The notes beneath the pieces were generated by a model. That model was not told where the DNA came from. It worked only from the letters and a program-made list of their open reading frames with translations, and did no database searches. A stretch of 52,350 bases of DNA, taken from assembly GCA_016209895.1 (NCBI GenBank), contig JACQVH010000086.1:1-52350 (forward strand). Reading direction: 5' to 3'. Shown piece after piece: positions 7,597 to 15,666 of this stretch (the first letter of the stretch is position 1; every line of letters starts with the position of its first letter). Both the position numbers and the translations under genes were made by a program. Source of the DNA: Candidatus Hydrogenedentota bacterium. GTDB lineage: Bacteria; Hydrogenedentota; Hydrogenedentia; Hydrogenedentales; SLHB01.

Positions 7597-10212
7597 ATGA
7601 CCCAAGGCACCTATGACGAACTGACCGATTTTCCGGCGACCGCATCCTACGGCGTCCCCTTAGGCGGTGTGGGTGCGGGCAGCATCGAAATGGGGCGCGA
7701 CGGCTGCTTCCGGAACGTCACCATCAACAATAATCGAGCGGAGCGGACACGAATCGGCTGGGCAGGCGGTTCATTCTTGGCGGTACGCGTCGCCCAAAAG
7801 GGCAAAGTGCTGAGCCGCATTCTTCAGACGGAAACCCTGTTGCCGTTCGCGGAGGCCGGGATTGTTCCCACGTACTCGACCGTCGAACAATTGTCCTGGC
7901 GCGGGCTGTACCCTTGTTCCCATTACCGCCTGAACGATCCCAAATTCCCGGCCGACGTGAATTGGACGGCCATGTCTCCCATCGTCCCGTATGACGCCGA
8001 GGCGTCCACCCTCCCGATACTCTTCATCACGGTGTACGTGCAGAATCCCTCCGCCTCCGACATGGATGTGGCCGTGACGCTCAATTGGGAGAACTTGTGC
8101 GGCTGCTATGCCAGCTACTTTCCGGAAAGGCGCGGCCCGATTCGGCCGGTCGTGCTCAAAGAGGAAGATACGGAACTGGAAATCGCCAAGAAGATTGGCA
8201 AGCACGAAGAACTGCTCCGCGAGGAGCGACCCGCGCGTCCGGCCGGACTCGAGTTCGGGTTTCGTGAAGGTTTTCGCACCAACGCTGAGGGCAATTACTG
8301 CCTGGTGGCGAAGCAACAACAGGACGTGGATATCTCGCTCCTCGGGTGGGACGAACGCAGCCCCGGCGAATTGGAAGTATTCTGGAACCAGTTCCACTAC
8401 GAGGGACATCTCGGCAATAAGATCAGCCGCAGCGAACGGAGCCATTCCGGCGCCGTGTGCAATTCGTTCAGTCTGCCCGCCAACCGCGGCCGCAGTGTGG
8501 TGTTCATCTTCACGTGGTACTGCCCCCGCTTTGAAGTCGAAGGCGTGGATATGGGCAACGGATACACCAACGCATTTCACGACGCGGTGGAAGTGGCGAG
8601 TCGTGGACTCAAGTACTATCGCTACTACTTCAGTACCGTCGAGGACTGGCAGAAGCGCATCTTATCCTCAACGTTGCCCCGCTGGCTCAGCCGGATGTTG
8701 GTGAATAACAACTATGTCTTTTCCACGAATACCCTGTTCACCCGCGACGGGCGCTTCGCGATGTTCGAGACGCCCTCCGACCCGGTGGTCGGGTCGCTTG
8801 ATCGCCGCTTCCATTACTCACTGGGGTCCCTGCTGTTCTTCCCGGAGTTCGAGCACCGGGAATTAGCCCTGTTCGCCAAGCTCGAATACCCCCAACAGCC
8901 AGGTCGCCTGTATCGCCATTTGGGCAACATGTGCCTACACCGGCCCAATATGGGACCGACCGAGGACGAATTGCTGGACATCGCCCCGAAATTCGTCTTG
9001 ATGGCGTACCGCAACTACTTCATGACGAGCCGGCTTCCGCCGTTGGAGCTACTTTACCCCAAGCTCAAACTCGCCATGGAATATGTGCTCAGCAAGGATC
9101 AAGACCAGGATGGTCTCCCCGAACAGAGCAGCCTTTCGACCACCTTCGATACCTGGGCGGTATACGGCGTCAACAGCTACACCGCGGGATTGTGGATCGC
9201 GGCCATCCGCGCGTATAGCAAGTTGGCCCGGCGATTAGGCCATGGTCAGGAGGCCAGGAAATATGAAGACCTCCTGCCCCGCGCCATCGAAAGCTTTGAA
9301 AAACGCCTCTGGTCCGAAGAGCATGGCTACTATCGTCTCTTCCACGAGACAAAGCCGAATCCCGATGGTTCTCGTGGGTCGGGCGATGGCTGCCACAGCG
9401 GTCAACTTGCGGGACAATGGTACGCCAACTTTCTCTCTCTGGGGAACTTGTTTCCACGCGAACGGGTGGACCGCGCACTCGACGCAATGCAGCGCCTGAA
9501 CGAGAAAATCACGGGAATCGCCAACGGCGCCATGCCCGATGAATCGCCCTGGGAGAATCCCGCCTCGGTGCCGGTCCCGCCAAATGCGGATTGGGGCTGG
9601 CCGTCGTTTTCGGCTACGCACTACGCCTCGTTGCTCATGTATCAGGGACGAACCGATCGCGGACTCTATGCCATTCAGAAAATGTATAAGAACGTGCACG
9701 CCAAGGCCGGACTGATCTTCAACCAGCCGCTGATGTGGGACTTGGATCGCAACCTGCCTTGCGGCTGGGGACAAGAGCGCCACGCGGGTTCGCTGGCGAT
9801 CTGGCACGTACTGTACGCGCTCCAGGGTTTCTATCTGAATCTGCCGGAACAAACGCTGTGGGTCTGCCCGAATCTGCCGAAGGGCGTCTATTCGCTGAGC
9901 ACGCCGCTCTTCACGCCCGCCTGTTTCGGCTGGCTCCGATTCCGGGAACAGCCCAGCCGCGTCTATCACCAGCAATTACGGATTTCGTTCGACAGCCCGA
10001 TTCAGGTGAAGACCTTGGTGTTGCGCGCGCCGGAGCACATTGAGAACGTGGCCGTCAAGTGTATCAGCCAAGCGGGCGAAGAAAAGATAGAACATTATAT
10101 GGGATCGGACGGACGGCGACGGCTCATCGAGATTATCCCCGAAAAGCCCATCATGATTGGGAGCGCCTTGGACGTTTCCGTTACCGAGATTCCCACACAA
10201 AACGGGAGTTGA
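7597..10212 (+). CDS. GH116-family glycosidase (GBA2-like, DUF608)
   Basis: An 871-residue protein resembling glycoside hydrolase family 116, which includes beta-glucosidases and the non-lysosomal glucosylceramidase GBA2. The N-terminal beta-sandwich carries YGVPLGGVGAGSIEMGRDG, diagnostic for the family. The C-terminal (alpha/alpha) barrel has the DQDQDGLPEQSS then TFDTWAVYGVNSYTAGLWIAAIRA run, and late on WGWPSFSATHYAS. No signal peptide is visible, so it is probably cytoplasmic and acts on imported glycosides; the exact substrate cannot be inferred. Its stop codon is 13 bases before kdsC. The catalytic acid/base and nucleophile were not individually assigned. Confidence 0.82.
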   Translation: MTQGTYDELTDFPATASYGVPLGGVGAGSIEMGRDGCFRNVTINNNRAERTRIGWAGGSFLAVRVAQKGKVLSRILQTETLLPFAEAGIVPTYSTVEQLSWRGLYPCSHYRLNDPKFPADVNWTAMSPIVPYDAEASTLPILFITVYVQNPSASDMDVAVTLNWENLCGCYASYFPERRGPIRPVVLKEEDTELEIAKKIGKHEELLREERPARPAGLEFGFREGFRTNAEGNYCLVAKQQQDVDISLLGWDERSPGELEVFWNQFHYEGHLGNKISRSERSHSGAVCNSFSLPANRGRSVVFIFTWYCPRFEVEGVDMGNGYTNAFHDAVEVASRGLKYYRYYFSTVEDWQKRILSSTLPRWLSRMLVNNNYVFSTNTLFTRDGRFAMFETPSDPVVGSLDRRFHYSLGSLLFFPEFEHRELALFAKLEYPQQPGRLYRHLGNMCLHRPNMGPTEDELLDIAPKFVLMAYRNYFMTSRLPPLELLYPKLKLAMEYVLSKDQDQDGLPEQSSLSTTFDTWAVYGVNSYTAGLWIAAIRAYSKLARRLGHGQEARKYEDLLPRAIESFEKRLWSEEHGYYRLFHETKPNPDGSRGSGDGCHSGQLAGQWYANFLSLGNLFPRERVDRALDAMQRLNEKITGIANGAMPDESPWENPASVPVPPNADWGWPSFSATHYASLLMYQGRTDRGLYAIQKMYKNVHAKAGLIFNQPLMWDLDRNLPCGWGQERHAGSLAIWHVLYALQGFYLNLPEQTLWVCPNLPKGVYSLSTPLFTPACFGWLRFREQPSRVYHQQLRISFDSPIQVKTLVLRAPEHIENVAVKCISQAGEEKIEHYMGSDGRRRLIEIIPEKPIMIGSALDVSVTEIPTQNGS

Positions 10213-10225
10213 ACCAGGCACGCAA

Positions 10226-10777
10226 ATGAGCGGAATGACCGCACTGGAAGAACGAATACGCAACGTCCAATTCATCGTGTGCGATGTAGACGGCGTGTTG
10301 ACCAATGGATCAATCTTCTTTGACGCGGAGGGACGATCTTTTCGCGCCGTGCATGCCCGCGACGTGACCGCACTGACCCTCTGGCATTTGGCCGGCGGCA
10401 AGAGCGCATTGGTCTCCGGCTTGGGAAGCAAGGCCATTGAAGCCATCGCGGCCACCTGGCGCTGCACGGAGTGCCACTTGTGGATCAAGGACAAAGCCCG
10501 GATTTGCGCCGAGATCGCCCTGCGCCACAACATTCCCCCCGAGGCCATTGCCTTCCTCGGAGATGACATCATTGACTTGTGCGCCATGAAGCACGTGGGC
10601 CTTGCGGTCGCGGTTCAAGACGCCGCACCCGAAGTGAAGGCCGTAGCGCACTTCATAACCGACGCGCCCGGCGGCCACGGCCCTTTGCGCGAACTGGTCC
10701 ACCGCATCCTCGCCGCCCAAGGCCGCCTCGACGAAACGGTCAAAGCTTATTGCGACCGGAAGGATGGAATCCAATAA
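10226..10777 (+). CDS. kdsC: KdsC-like HAD phosphatase (KDO 8-phosphate phosphatase)
   Basis: A 183-residue HAD-superfamily phosphatase of the C0 (capless) type. Motif I is DVDGVLTNG with the nucleophile Asp and the general acid Asp two residues on. Motif II lies at SGLGSK, with the Ser normally in a SGR turn. Motif IV is LGDDIIDL. These match KdsC, which makes KDO for lipid A-core in Gram-negative envelopes, though some relatives act on other sugar phosphates. The ATG at 10226 gives the standard start; a longer frame begins at 10157 inside the preceding gene. Confidence 0.8.
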   Translation: MSGMTALEERIRNVQFIVCDVDGVLTNGSIFFDAEGRSFRAVHARDVTALTLWHLAGGKSALVSGLGSKAIEAIAATWRCTECHLWIKDKARICAEIALRHNIPPEAIAFLGDDIIDLCAMKHVGLAVAVQDAAPEVKAVAHFITDAPGGHGPLRELVHRILAAQGRLDETVKAYCDRKDGIQ

Positions 10778-10843
10778 CTGTCTGGGATAATATACGAGCA
10801 AGTCTAAGTTCTTTTTCCACACGAATTTGAGAGGGTAGCCGGT

Positions 10844-12013
10844 TTGCGACTTGTTTCCACAAAGATTCAGGGCTACAGACCTTTCCGTGATTTCACGGCA
10901 AAACTTGGAGCGCTAGAAGTCTTGGTCGGTGCAAATGGGTCGGGTAAGTCTAGTGTATTCGAATTTCTGAAGTTCTTGCGAGATAGTCTTTACCAAGACA
11001 TTCCGCCCGAGATCGTTCCGGGGTCCATCGGTCAACAGATATTTCATATGGGTGAACCAGAGCGGTTCTGGTGGAGTATCGAGATTGATACCGGACAACC
11101 GGTGACCCTCTATTACCAAGGCCAACTGATGGGACCCGTCGGACGTACCCACATTTCGTTCGAACGTGTGAAGACGTCGCGACCCTTAGGTCCGCAGCCC
11201 ACGCGTCCCTATTTATACATGGATGTCAAAGAGCGGCGCGGTGTAGTGCAGGACCCGGAATCAAAGAAACTGCAGAGGCAAGACATCGCTTTGAAGCGAC
11301 CCAACCAACTCGCTTTAAGTACAATGACCAACCCGGCACTCGGCGTGCTTTACAACTTACGGGACTACATGCAGGCTTGGCGATTCTACAGTGCCTTTAA
11401 TATCGCCAATGGGAAAATTCGGAAATCGGTGCCGATTGAGCAGGAACCGGTCCTTCATGAGGACGCGGGCAACCTCAGCTCCGTTCTGCACTATCTAATG
11501 ACGGAGTATCCCGAACTTTTCGATGATCTCCAGCAGCAGGTGCGAGCCGCGGTCCCAGGCTTTGAAGCGCTAACGGTCAAAGCGCGAGGAGGACCGGGCG
11601 AAATCATTGCATTCTGGCGTGAGGCCGGTGTGTCGAGCGACTTGAGTTTGGCCGACCTGTCCGACGGCATCCTGCGGTTCTTGTGTTGGGCAGTTTTGTG
11701 CGTTCAACCCAATCCTCCGACACTCATCTGCATTGATGAACCGGACCAAGGTGTGCATCCAAGGACCTTACCAATCTTGGCAGCTATGTTCCAAAAGGCG
11801 TGCGGCCGAACCCAGATACTCTTGGCTACTCATGCTTCTTATTTCTTGACGCAGTTTGAAATCAATCGCGTTGCGATCATGCGCAAGCGGGATGGCGAGG
11901 CCGTTTTCATCAAGCCGAGAGACTCGAAGATACTCGTGGCTAATTTGCAGGATTTCGGCGCAGAGGAGATTGCAGTCATGCATCAGAGTGATGAGTTGGA
12001 ACTGCTGGCATGA
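10844..12013 (+). CDS. AAA-family ATPase (OLD/AAA_21-like), probable defence protein
   Basis: A 389-residue SMC/OLD-like ATPase. Walker A is GANGSGKSS near residue 30, in an N-terminal region (TKIQGYRPFRDFTAKLGALEVLVGANGSGKSS) typical of AAA_21/OLD ATPases. An ABC-type signature region (SLADLSDGILRF) is followed by Walker B (LICIDEPDQGVHP) and a switch histidine (LLATHASYFL). The start is TTG at 10844 with GAGAGGG upstream. Its stop overlaps the start of the downstream DUF4276 gene (ATGA), so the two are translationally coupled. Paired ATPase plus TOPRIM-like protein resembles PARIS- and AbiL-type abortive infection systems; that role is inferred. Confidence 0.85.
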   Translation: MRLVSTKIQGYRPFRDFTAKLGALEVLVGANGSGKSSVFEFLKFLRDSLYQDIPPEIVPGSIGQQIFHMGEPERFWWSIEIDTGQPVTLYYQGQLMGPVGRTHISFERVKTSRPLGPQPTRPYLYMDVKERRGVVQDPESKKLQRQDIALKRPNQLALSTMTNPALGVLYNLRDYMQAWRFYSAFNIANGKIRKSVPIEQEPVLHEDAGNLSSVLHYLMTEYPELFDDLQQQVRAAVPGFEALTVKARGGPGEIIAFWREAGVSSDLSLADLSDGILRFLCWAVLCVQPNPPTLICIDEPDQGVHPRTLPILAAMFQKACGRTQILLATHASYFLTQFEINRVAIMRKRDGEAVFIKPRDSKILVANLQDFGAEEIAVMHQSDELELLA

Positions 12014-12660
12014 GGCTGGTGGTCTACGTTGAAGGCCCCAGTGATCGCGCCGCGATGCAAACTTTGTTACAGCCGCTACTGCGCCAGAAACAACAGGAAG
12101 GATTCCGCATCGACTTTTTCACGTTGCCGCCCGGCCACAATAAAGAGTCGCTGCTGCAGAAGGTACCGGGCAAGGCGGCGAATATTATTTTGAATGACCC
12201 GAATTCTAGGGTCGTAGCGCTGCCGGACCTTTATCCTGCCAATATAAATTTTCCTCACACCAGTTGTGAAGAGCTTCAACGTGGTCTTATAACGAAATTT
12301 CACCACGCCCTATCCCAAAGACGACGAGATGCTGACGATGGGTTGCCAGACCGTTTCCACGTATTTTGTCTTAAACACGACCAGGAGTCGCTGTTGTTGG
12401 CCGCGGACGAGGCGTTGAAGAACGCCCTGGGCGTGAGACACCTGAAAGCCAGTTGGCGCGTGCCGGTCGAAGATCAGAATTTCGACCGTCCCCCTAAACG
12501 GGTGATAAGTGAACTATTCGAAATGCACGGCAAGAACTATGTTCCAACGAAGGACGCACCTTTCGTTCTGAGCGGTGCCGACTACCGGCAGGTGGCCGCG
12601 CGCTGTCCTCAGTGCTTCGAGCCGTTCGTCAAATTCTTGGAGAGTCTGAGACAGGGGTAA
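12010..12660 (+). CDS. DUF4276 (TOPRIM-like) partner of the AAA ATPase
   Basis: A 216-residue DUF4276-type protein. The N-terminus LVVYVEGPSDRAAMQTLL has the glutamate of a TOPRIM-like fold (VEGxxD), as in OLD-type nucleases; HDQESLLLAADEAL and a C-terminal segment with regularly spaced Cys (RCPQCFEPF) follow. Its ATG overlaps the stop of the ATPase gene by four bases, so the pair is one functional unit. In known two-gene defence systems the ATPase senses phage and the TOPRIM-like partner is the effector; this is only an analogy here. The pair sits between kdsC and coaE. Confidence 0.75.
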   Translation: MRLVVYVEGPSDRAAMQTLLQPLLRQKQQEGFRIDFFTLPPGHNKESLLQKVPGKAANIILNDPNSRVVALPDLYPANINFPHTSCEELQRGLITKFHHALSQRRRDADDGLPDRFHVFCLKHDQESLLLAADEALKNALGVRHLKASWRVPVEDQNFDRPPKRVISELFEMHGKNYVPTKDAPFVLSGADYRQVAARCPQCFEPFVKFLESLRQG

Positions 12661-12708
12661 GAGCCGATTGGTCTGGAACAATCGCCTTTTCTTTCCCAAT
12701 TCGTGACC

Positions 12709-13317
12709 ATGCGTATTATCGGACTGACCGGTGGAATCGGCAGCGGGAAATCGGAAGCCGCCCGCCATTTTGCCAAGTTGGGATACCCCGTGGTGTATGC
12801 GGACAAGGTGGGCCACGCGATGATCGCCCCGGGCGGGCAGGCCGTGGACGCAGTGATTACCGCGTTTGGCGAAGGGATTCTGACCCACGGCGCGATTGAC
12901 CGCGTGAAGCTGGGCGCGCTCATTTTCGCCAATCAAGCGGCCCGTGAACGTCTCGAAACCATCATCCATCCGCTCATACGAAGCACCATTGACCACGAAT
13001 GCGAGACCCTGCAAGCGCAGGGTTGCCCCATCGCCATTGTCGAGGCGGCGCTCTTCGGCGAAGAAGGAGAGAAAGACGAGTGGCTGGCCGGACTCATCGT
13101 GGTTATCGCGTGTCACGAAACCCGTGTTCGCCGCTTGGTCGAACTGCGCCGTTTATCCCGGGAAGAAGCCGAACAGCGGATTGCCGCTCAGACGCCCTCC
13201 GAATCGAAAGTTGCCTTTGCCGACTGGATCATTCAAAATGACGGCACGTTACGCGAGTTGTACGAGCAAGTGGATAGGATCGGCGATCAGATAGGCGGGC
13301 CATGGCGGGTGTCGTGA
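12709..13317 (+). CDS. coaE: Dephospho-CoA kinase
   Basis: Final enzyme of coenzyme A biosynthesis, phosphorylating the 3'-hydroxyl of dephospho-CoA. The P-loop GLTGGIGSGKS lies at the N-terminus, then VVYADKVGH (substrate Asp), the HPLIR region, AIVEAALFGEEG in place of the usual V-x-P-L-L-F-E, and the RRLVELRRLSREEAEQRIAAQ lid/base-recognition helix. Length (202 residues from ATG 12709) is normal; a GTG at 12703 is the alternative start. The 3' end overlaps the next gene by 16 bases. Confidence 0.92.
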   Translation: MRIIGLTGGIGSGKSEAARHFAKLGYPVVYADKVGHAMIAPGGQAVDAVITAFGEGILTHGAIDRVKLGALIFANQAARERLETIIHPLIRSTIDHECETLQAQGCPIAIVEAALFGEEGEKDEWLAGLIVVIACHETRVRRLVELRRLSREEAEQRIAAQTPSESKVAFADWIIQNDGTLRELYEQVDRIGDQIGGPWRVS

Positions 13318-13787
13318 CTCAATGCCCGGACTGTGGGGGTGCCTTCGCGGCTACGCCGGGCAAGGTACGCTGCCCCGCCTGTACGAGGCGTTATCCGGAA
13401 CGAGTCTCGGCGGTGGAAGCGGCGGTTGATGTGAGCGGCGCGGCCAGCGTGCCGGAGATCGCCGCGATCACCGGGCTCGCGTCGGCGACGATCAAAGCCA
13501 TCGTTCAGGAATCACCGGTCCTCCGGGAACGCATCCCCTTGACGGGAAAATGCGAACGATGCCACAAGGCGCCGCCAGAGGTCGGCGCGCGGTTCTGCGC
13601 TCAATGCCGCCAGGAACTGAGTGTGGCGCTGCGTGATGCGGCGCAAGGGCTGGTAGGCAAGGTCCCAAGATCGGACCGCTCCTCCCAACCGATCCGGGCG
13701 AGTGGTGTTGTCTCGGCGGTCAATACGAAACGCGAGCGCGCCGCGCTGAAGCGCCTCAATCCGGTCATCAAACACGGGCTGAAATAG
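13302..13787 (+). CDS. Zinc-ribbon protein of unknown function
   Basis: A 161-residue protein not recognised as a known family. It has two cysteine clusters: CPDCGGAF...VRCPACTRRY near the N-terminus and CERCHKAPPEVGARFCAQCRQEL in the middle, both typical of zinc ribbons. Between them is a short helix-turn-helix-like run (SVPEIAAITGLASATIKAIVQE), suggesting nucleic-acid binding. The C-terminal third is basic and low in structure. It overlaps the end of coaE by 16 bases, so it is probably translated from the same transcript. A role in regulation is only a guess. Confidence 0.7.
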   Translation: MAGVVTQCPDCGGAFAATPGKVRCPACTRRYPERVSAVEAAVDVSGAASVPEIAAITGLASATIKAIVQESPVLRERIPLTGKCERCHKAPPEVGARFCAQCRQELSVALRDAAQGLVGKVPRSDRSSQPIRASGVVSAVNTKRERAALKRLNPVIKHGLK

Positions 13788-13909
13788 TGCGGACTGCGAC
13801 CAAGTCCGGCCTGCGATCGGTCCCGGCATGATGTGCATTTTCGCAAGTGCCGCAGCAACTTGTGCGCAGTTCGAAACATGAAGTTTCTTCCTCCCACACA
13901 AGCAAACTG

Positions 13910-14995
13910 ATGAAGAGAACATTACAAATAAGCTTGAGTTGTGCCGTCGGACTGGCACTAGTCTGGCTGTTGTTTCGCGGCACAAACTGGAGCGAGGTAA
14001 AGGCCTCCGTCGAGGGCGTAAGTGTCCGGTGGCTGCTGGCGAGCCAGATATTTATCTGGGGAAGTTTCTTCACCCGAGTTCAACGCTGGAGCTACATCGT
14101 CCGCGTGGCGAAACCCGTTCGGTTTCGAATCATGTTCAGCGCCACCCAGATCGGCTTCCTCGCCAATTTCACGCTCCCGTTGCGCGTCGGCGAATTCCTT
14201 CGCGCCTTCCTCCTGGCCCGACTCGGCCATTTGTCTTTCGCCAAAAGCGTCGCAATGGTGGCGCTCGACCGCGTCACCGATCTCGTGGGGCTCATCGCGG
14301 TAATGCTCGTGGCCGTGCTGTCGGTGCCGACGACTCACGACATGGTGCTCCCGGCCCAAACGTTCAACACCGCCGCCGACATCCGCGTATCCGCCCAGGC
14401 GCTGCAAGCGGCGGGGATCGTCACACTCTTGCTCTTGGTGGGAATTATCGCCATTTTGATTCTGCTGTATCTGAATCAGGCCTTGGTCTTGCGTGCGGCT
14501 GACCGGACCGTAGGTGTGGTCTCGAACAAAATGGCCGGACGAATTCACGCTATGCTCGAACAGTTCGCCGAGGGCTTGCACATCTTCCGGTCCGTTACCG
14601 ATATGAGCAAGTCCATCTTCTATTCGCTCCTGACCTGGGCATGCTTCGTACTCGCCACGATCACCATCCTGGCCGCGTTTCACATGGAATGCCCCTGGTA
14701 CACGCCCTTCGTCATTCAAGCTCTCGTAGCCGTATCCGTCAGCGTCCCCGGCGCCCCCGGTTTCGTCGGCCAGTTCCACCTTCCTATCGTCGTCAGTCTG
14801 TTGATGCTGGCCCCGGCCGTAGACGTAGACGAGGCCAAGGCCGTGGCCATTGTCATCCATCTCCTGAACCTCGGACCCGTCGCGCTCGCCGGCCTGTTCT
14901 GCCTCGCCATCGAACACCTCGGCATCCTCGAACTCCGCCGCGAAGCCGCCGCCCCCGAGGCCTATCTCGACGCCGAAGGGAAAAGAAATAGTTAA
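13910..14995 (+). CDS. YbhN/LPG-synthase-type membrane protein (UPF0104 flippase-like)
   Basis: A 361-residue polytopic membrane protein of the lysylphosphatidylglycerol synthase transmembrane family (PF03706). The conserved motif LPLRVGEFLRAFLL near residue 85 and the late VPGAPGFVGQFH segment are the family hallmarks. At least seven hydrophobic segments are visible. Some relatives move lipids or glycolipids across the membrane, but this member lacks the C-terminal synthase domain of MprF. The ATG at 13910 is preferred because the protein then begins with a basic N-terminus and a membrane segment; an in-frame ATG at 13847 also exists. Confidence 0.85.
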   Translation: MKRTLQISLSCAVGLALVWLLFRGTNWSEVKASVEGVSVRWLLASQIFIWGSFFTRVQRWSYIVRVAKPVRFRIMFSATQIGFLANFTLPLRVGEFLRAFLLARLGHLSFAKSVAMVALDRVTDLVGLIAVMLVAVLSVPTTHDMVLPAQTFNTAADIRVSAQALQAAGIVTLLLLVGIIAILILLYLNQALVLRAADRTVGVVSNKMAGRIHAMLEQFAEGLHIFRSVTDMSKSIFYSLLTWACFVLATITILAAFHMECPWYTPFVIQALVAVSVSVPGAPGFVGQFHLPIVVSLLMLAPAVDVDEAKAVAIVIHLLNLGPVALAGLFCLAIEHLGILELRREAAAPEAYLDAEGKRNS

Positions 14996-15143
14996 GACTT
15001 GTCTCCGCAGACGCGCCGGGCACGTGAAGAACACCTACACACACCCATGATCACGCCGCCGGGCTTCAGCGCCCGCAAGTCCGCCAAGGCTATCACTGAA
15101 TCTGCCGACTTTGGACTTGATCCCTGCGGGACAATACCGGTAG

Positions 15144-15347
15144 GAAGCGCAATATGAGAACTTCACCCTCGAAGGCGACGACGAGATCGCCATCTTCGCC
15201 CTCGACACCCAAGGCAACATATCGCTGCCCTCGACCACGAAAGTGATTCAGACCCAAGGAACTCTTCCGGGAGACGTAGACGCCGACGGCGGCGTAGATG
15301 CCGTGGACGTCCAACTCGTAATCAACGCGGCGCTGGGACTTGACTGA
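15144..15347 (+). pseudogene. Remnant of a secreted protein ending in a dockerin-like repeat
   Basis: The frame from 15144 to 15347 is open after a stop at 15141 and ends with GDVDADGGVDAVDVQLVINA plus a short tail, then a stop. The DxDxDGxxxxxD calcium loop followed by VDVQLVINAALG matches one half of a type I-like dockerin, a module found at the C-termini of secreted proteins in several PVC/FCB-type genomes. No start codon or signal peptide leads into it. A second short frame at 15047-15156 could be the frameshifted upstream part, but this is uncertain. Best read as the decayed 3' end of a larger gene. Confidence 0.6.
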
Positions 15348-15371
15348 AGACCGTAGGGGGAAGAATGAAGT

Positions 15372-15600
15372 GCGAAGTCTGAAGTATGAAGGATGAAGAA
15401 GGGAAGGGGAAACCATCAACCAGGAACTAGGGACGCAGGCACCCCAAAACTGGAAACCGGAAACTGGAAACCAAGGACTAGGGACCAGGGACCAAATAAC
15501 CGGAAACTGGGAACCCTGCTCCGCTCTTCAGCCTACGTCCTACGTCCTACGGCCTTCAGCCTTCCCGTCGTCGTTCGCTACTCGCTACCATTTCCACGTG
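15372..15600. repeat. Block of 7-bp periodic repeats, three heptad classes
   Basis: Three runs follow one another. Around 15365-15400 the unit is N4-GAA (AATGAAG, TGCGAAG, TCTGAAG, TATGAAG, GATGAAG). Around 15450-15515 it is AAACTGG, AAACCGG, AAACTGG, AAACCAA, GGACTAG, GGACCAG, GGACCAA. Around 15527-15595 it is CTTCAGC, CTACGTC, CTACGTC, CTACGGC, CTTCAGC and CGCTACT units. Together with the dockerin remnant this fills the roughly 320-base gap before the GH106-like gene. No gene is seen in it. Confidence 0.8.
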
Positions 15601-15666
15601 CCGCTTCGCTAAGATACGCTCCGAATTCGGGGTTTCTGCATACCCGAAATTACAGTGGAGTCTAAC

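Noticed and set aside
10750-10791. TTGCGA and GATAAT elements before the AAA ATPase gene
   Set aside because: They are 30 bases apart, too far for a sigma70 promoter.
13958-15034. Minus-strand frame of 358 codons opposite the YbhN-like gene
   Set aside because: Antisense shadow; composition is repetitive in H, G and D, while the plus strand encodes a normal membrane protein.
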